Below are positions 60,201 to 64,000 of a DNA stretch of 64,000 bases, in pieces. This DNA comes from Marthasterias glacialis (taxonomy: Eukaryota; Echinodermata; Asteroidea; Forcipulatida; Asteriidae), in the NCBI GenBank assembly GCA_911728455.2, contig OU452229.1:10145642-10209641 (forward strand). The letters are read 5' to 3'. Position numbers and translations under genes: made by a program. The notes under the pieces were generated by a model that saw only the letters and a program-made list of their open reading frames with translations, had not been told where the DNA came from and did no database searches. The number at the start of each line of letters is the position of its first letter. Within the stretch, counting starts at the first letter, position 1.

Positions 60201-63200
60201 CGTAGTATGGTACCCTTGAGCATGAACCGGCTGTTGTGAGTGACCACTGAAGCTGTGTTCGATTCATTCGAAGGGAAAGACACCAGACCAATGCTCAATT
60301 TCATGGCTATGCTTACTGCGGAATTCTGCGCTTACGCTCCCGTTCCCGCTGGTAGTGTTAGTGCCTATTTACCGCGATAGCTCAGTGAAAAAAACGCTTA
60401 TTAATATGAGGACAGTACAAGCACAAGCAATAATTCCTTTCAAACATTGGGCCTAGCCCACCACTCGTCAGCCTACCTTGCTGCTGGTACGTCTGAAATC
60501 ACGCTTTCATCCCATCCCAACTCGTCATACAGTGGCTCGACTAACCTCTGCATGTATTTCTGCCATTATCAATTATGAACAAAGAATTGAAGACAATTAC
60601 ACACGGATTATGGAATATTATATTCTTAAACATGTGTTATTGCAAAATCCATACAAAACCAGTTCCTATGTTAATTTACATATTAAGCGAAACAATAATA
60701 TGGGCCTTGTCATCATTTGGATCACACTGTCCATCCAGAACACCTGGGTTATGAACGCGTACATTCCTGTTGGTACATAGGCGTTTAAACCCTGTATTCT
60801 AGGTAGCTTTACATGATGTTAACTGAAAAAAACAGATTTCTATGTGTCTAAATGGAGTATTTTCTGTTTCAAACAGTGTTTAAATATTAATTTCTGATCA
60901 CCACAGATTTGTATCAGCCAAAACTAAAAGTTGAACTTGACTAGAGTGTGTGTCTGCACACAAAACTCTGGAACTGATCCGGGTCATAACCAATGATCTA
61001 TAAGATCGCAACGTACCCTAATAGATGAGGAGGATGGTCCTCGTTTACTTTTCAACAGCATCTTCACAAAGTAGGAGGACGTTGAGACCACGGCTCTTCG
61101 GGTAAATGGAGATGACGACATCAGATACGTTGAGAAGTTCTGGTAGATCCAGTCAGGGATGACCTCGGCTTTCGACAAGAGGAACGTCTCGACAACCAAA
61201 CCAACCGAGTTCTCCTCGCTGAACACCTACATGTGTACACATAACTTTATATTATAATCTAAAATAAAAGCTAAAGGTATTTATTGAACAAATCTTAGTT
61301 TAACATATCGGTTTTAATTGTGTCAAGTCTCCGTGAATTGTAATGAACCATAGGGTTACCTTACCCCTGGATCGGTGGCAGCTTGGTCAAGGAGACGTTG
61401 CCAGTTGTCGTCTTCGTAATTGACGGTGTAAAAACCAACCATCTTAGCGTTGGCAAGGTACCAGTCATCAGATGCAGCAGCGTCCGGTAGAGTAAAATAG
61501 GCTTCAGAACAATTTAAAATCACAGCACATGAAAATGACTTCAAGCACAACACCCCAGTTGTGTAAAAGCTACATCATAGACTTAAATAAATAATTGACG
61601 TCGAATGCCAGTACAGAACGTTGAGGTTAACAAAATTGACTCGTTTTTTCCAGTTTTTTTATGTGGAAAATTAAACTAAAAATGAGCTAACTGAACTCAC
61701 TTATTTTGTGCCTATTTAAACCTTAAGGTAACGAATATTGAAGTCATGGTGGGATCAGGTTGGATCTGTGTTTTTCCCCTGCCTTTCATCTCTGTGGACC
61801 TCGGTTCGAACGCACCTCTTACCCAAGCATTAGGTTTTCAGTCCCTAACTAATTGTGTATTTTTTACCCCTGTTTGGGGGTTTTCCTCCCATATCTGAAA
61901 CTGATAGTTTAATCTGTGTTTCTTCTTTTATCCTGTCATTGGCGCTTGCGCTGTTTGATGTGTAAAGCAAAGAAGACAAAAAAGAAGGGGAAAAAAGTTA
62001 TTCACAGCAAAATTCATACATGCAGCTTAGTCAAACCCTTGCGAGCAGCTATCACGGAAAAGGCATTAAATTCACTTACAAACCTCAAGGTTTTATTTGA
62101 CGTGCTGTCAATCTAAATAAAATTGTAGTAATAATTAATAAACAAGATAACGATTTTGGTTCGCATTTCATGAGAGCATTTTAATTCATTTCTGTGATTC
62201 TGATTGAAAGAGAACAATTTATATCTAGGCGGGGAATAATTGGTAAAAAAAGTTCCTCTTACTATAATGTTCCGTTGGTTCCATCCACACTTGCTCCGGT
62301 TTGTCATACTGATCTGCCGGTCCGGATTTAAACGCGTACGTGAGTGGAACATACCACTTTTTTCTAGAGTAAAAAGGTAATTCGAATGGTAATTCGGCAC
62401 CTTTTAATTTGCATATAAATTTACCAAGTAAACGGCGGTTCGCATCCCCACTATAATGTAAAAAAGGGCCTTCACTGCTGTTTTGCATGTCTAGGTCCTG
62501 TTGGTAAGTCTTAGGTCTTACTTGTTTACTTCATCATTCAGGTTGGCTCAGTGGTTTCTTTTCCTGTCTTTCACCTCTGTGGACCCCGGTTCGAATCCCG
62601 GACTGGAGCCTTGCATGTGGGTTGGGTTTTCAGTCCCTATCTGATTGCGTGGGTTTTCCCAATTTGGGGTTTTCCTCCCACATCTAAAACTGAAATTTCT
62701 TCAACGTCTTCTCTACACAGGTACCTCCAACCCTATGGGTCAGAGTGCAAGTCACTTTTGAGGGTTCCCTTAGTTTCATTACCAGAGTATTAATGAACTG
62801 GGATTTTTCATTGGATTATTAAGCACTGTTTCTGCGTTGTCAGGAATTAAAGTATACTTTATGTAGGCTTTTGGAAATGCTTTCTTAAGACCTTACCCGG
62901 AGTCTTCAAGTGTTTCGTTTTCTATTATTTGTAAGAACTGTTTCTGTGTTGCCACAACGTCCTGTCCGGTTCTTGTCAGAGTGATCAGAGGGAATCCTGG
63001 CTGAAGGATCCATGTGTCCATGATTCTCTTCACGTCGTGTTTCCCGACGTCTTTATCTGCCTGTACAGAAATGAAAATAATGTGACGTAAATGACATTAA
63101 AACAAAAATAACAGTAATAATAAAATTTAAAAAAAAACATCTTTGGAGTCTTTCGACACGAGAAAATTATTATTTCGTCTTTAATTTGTATTTAATTATT

Positions 63201-63946
63201 TTTTTTTTATTTTTTAATGCGACATCGTGATCATGTTTCGTAACCCCACATGGTTGCTTGGTACGGCCTGACGTGAAAGTGACGAGACAGTATTATCTCG
63301 TGGATCAACGTCTCGTTGGAACGAGAATATGTATCTTGAGGGATCGAGAATATTATGTCGTGGAAACGAGGTAAAACCTCGGGCCGGAAAAGGATGTAAT
63401 ATGAGGTCTAGTTTCAATAGACCTTTCCATTGTTGATAAACAAACCACGCTGGACGGCCAAATGTAGCAAAACATTCAAGTCTTGTTGACAGACGTTGTG
63501 ACCAAATTCAACATTTTTGCAACTTTCTATTTAAAGAAAATACATCTCATTATTGGTTGGTTTGTTTCCAACAGATTTTTAACAGTTTTTGGATAAATAT
63601 TTTTGTAACATTTTTGCAAACTGTGATTATCTGTTTTTGCTTTGCATTGACGACTCTCCGTAGTTTTTCCATCTTGGTTGGCATAAAACTCGGGCTGTGA
63701 CGTTGCAAAAGAAAGGTCTATAAGATAGTTAATTCATTCCCACGAGTTTAAAACGTATGTTTGCCATCACTTTCTATGGTGGTGGTAATTAGTTTAACGG
63801 CATCAAATACCTACGTAGGTCAGTTCATCCCACAGATGATCCGCATTGGCATTCTTGTAGGCTCGCTCCTTGAGGTAGTTTCTTATACCTTGGTTGAAGA
63901 CATCGAGGGTCAAGAAATGCTCCATCATCCTGATGATAGATCCGCT
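57274..63946 (-). CDS. Membrane M1 zinc aminopeptidase, paralogue C, exons 7-17 (5' part outside window)
   Basis: Third tandem copy. Eleven exons in view: 63946-63815, 63060-62897, 62363-62263, 61501-61365, 61226-61017, 60559-60477, 59769-59644, 59259-59092, 58591-58451, 58038-57954, 57414-57274 (TAG 57276-57274). Phases match genes A and B throughout; exon 9 is 3 nt longer and exons 13 and 15 have the gene A lengths. The part in view begins right after the catalytic tyrosine exon ([19 protein letters not shown]), then covers the rest of the catalytic domain and the ERAP1_C-like helical domain. It ends [21 protein letters not shown]. The first exon-7 residue is Ser where A and B have Gly. GAMEN, the zinc site and the transmembrane anchor are beyond position 64000, so activity cannot be judged, but nothing in view is broken. 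Confidence 0.93.
59908..60046. mobile_element. Palindromic element family E (intron 12 of gene C)
   Basis: CCCTTTTTGACACTGGCTCT, then GGCTTAGGCTC, faces AGCCTAAGCCGGAGCCAGAG, and the end reads GAAGCCATTGTTTCGAAAAG. The interior GGGGCTCCATTCAGGCAGGC matches the other copies. Confidence 0.7.
60780..61016. other. Gene C intron 11, no feature
   Basis: Together with 60560-60780 this intron shows no repeat, exon or RNA that I recognise. The 58.7-59.09 kb intron of gene C is similarly plain. Confidence 0.5.
61755..61925 (+). mobile_element. tRNA-derived SINE (family F)
   Basis: ATCAGGTTGGATCTGTG, CATCTCTGTGGACCTCGGTT, CGAACGC, then GGTTTTCAGTCCCTAACT and TTTTCCTCCCATATCTGAAA. It is a diverged copy of 62540-62715. 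Intron 9 of gene C. Confidence 0.78.
62540..62715 (+). mobile_element. tRNA-derived SINE (family F), best preserved
   Basis: Box A-like GTTGGCTCAGTGG and box B CCGGTTCGAATCCCGG at consensus spacing, then GGTTTTCAGTCCCTATCTGA and TTTTCCTCCCACATCTAAAA. Intron 8 of gene C, sense to the plus strand and so antisense to the host gene. Confidence 0.85.
63061..63814. other. Gene C intron 7
   Basis: Contains short AT-rich simple sequence (63105-63225) and a segment at 63260-63380 with repeated words around CTCGTGG and AACGAGAATAT that may be a small repeat. No second copy is seen in this window. Confidence 0.4.
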
Positions 63947-64000
63947 CTGTGAGAAAAACAAACTCCAGAAGCTTGGGTAGGATTTGTGCTTGAATGCAAT

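Overview
This window is invertebrate deuterostome DNA, AT-rich and densely intronic. All genes have many short exons (40-300 nt) with GT/AG borders, set among tandem repeats, tRNA-derived SINEs and small inverted-repeat transposons. The proteins resemble deuterostome families, and a decayed repeat near 56.3 kb looks like one I associate with echinoderm, especially sea star, genomes. I therefore infer an echinoderm, but the species cannot be fixed from sequence alone.

Layout. (1) 295-12087, plus strand: the last twelve coding exons of an extended synaptotagmin (E-Syt2/3 type), covering the C2A-C2B linker, C2B, a disordered linker and the terminal C2C domain. The 5' half of the gene (membrane hairpin, SMP domain, C2A) lies left of the window. 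(2) 12.1-19.3 kb: a convergent intergenic region rich in tandem repeats and transposons. It holds a perfect 240-bp tandem duplication and a ~70-bp satellite interrupted by a fold-back element. (3) 19326-34419, minus strand: a complete 17-exon M1 zinc aminopeptidase (gene A, 1006 aa by my splicing), with an upstream 5' UTR exon and a TATA box near 35.8 kb. (4) 38334-52958, minus strand: a second complete 17-exon paralogue (gene B, 982 aa). (5) 53.1-57.3 kb: an intergenic block with a pyrimidine-rich 141-bp higher-order minisatellite split by a 5'-truncated CR1/L2-like LINE. (6) 57274-63946, minus strand: exons 7-17 of a third paralogue (gene C), whose 5' half lies right of the window.

The three aminopeptidases form a head-to-tail tandem array. 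Every homologous exon has the same phase, and most have the same length. They are predicted type II membrane ectopeptidases (short cytoplasmic tail, one transmembrane helix, Thr/Pro stalk, GAMEN and HEXXH-X18-E motifs), of the aminopeptidase N / glutamyl aminopeptidase class. Conservation between copies is patchy. Some exons are nearly identical at the nucleotide level with abrupt edges, while others have diverged widely, which suggests gene conversion. The E-Syt gene is a membrane-contact-site lipid transfer protein with no evident functional tie to the peptidases.

I found no convincing wholly new system. The most interesting material is the mosaic paralogue array and several apparently uncatalogued small transposon families. 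Two of these families are bounded by TTAA, and one of those forms a ~200-bp-arm hairpin inside a transcribed intron.
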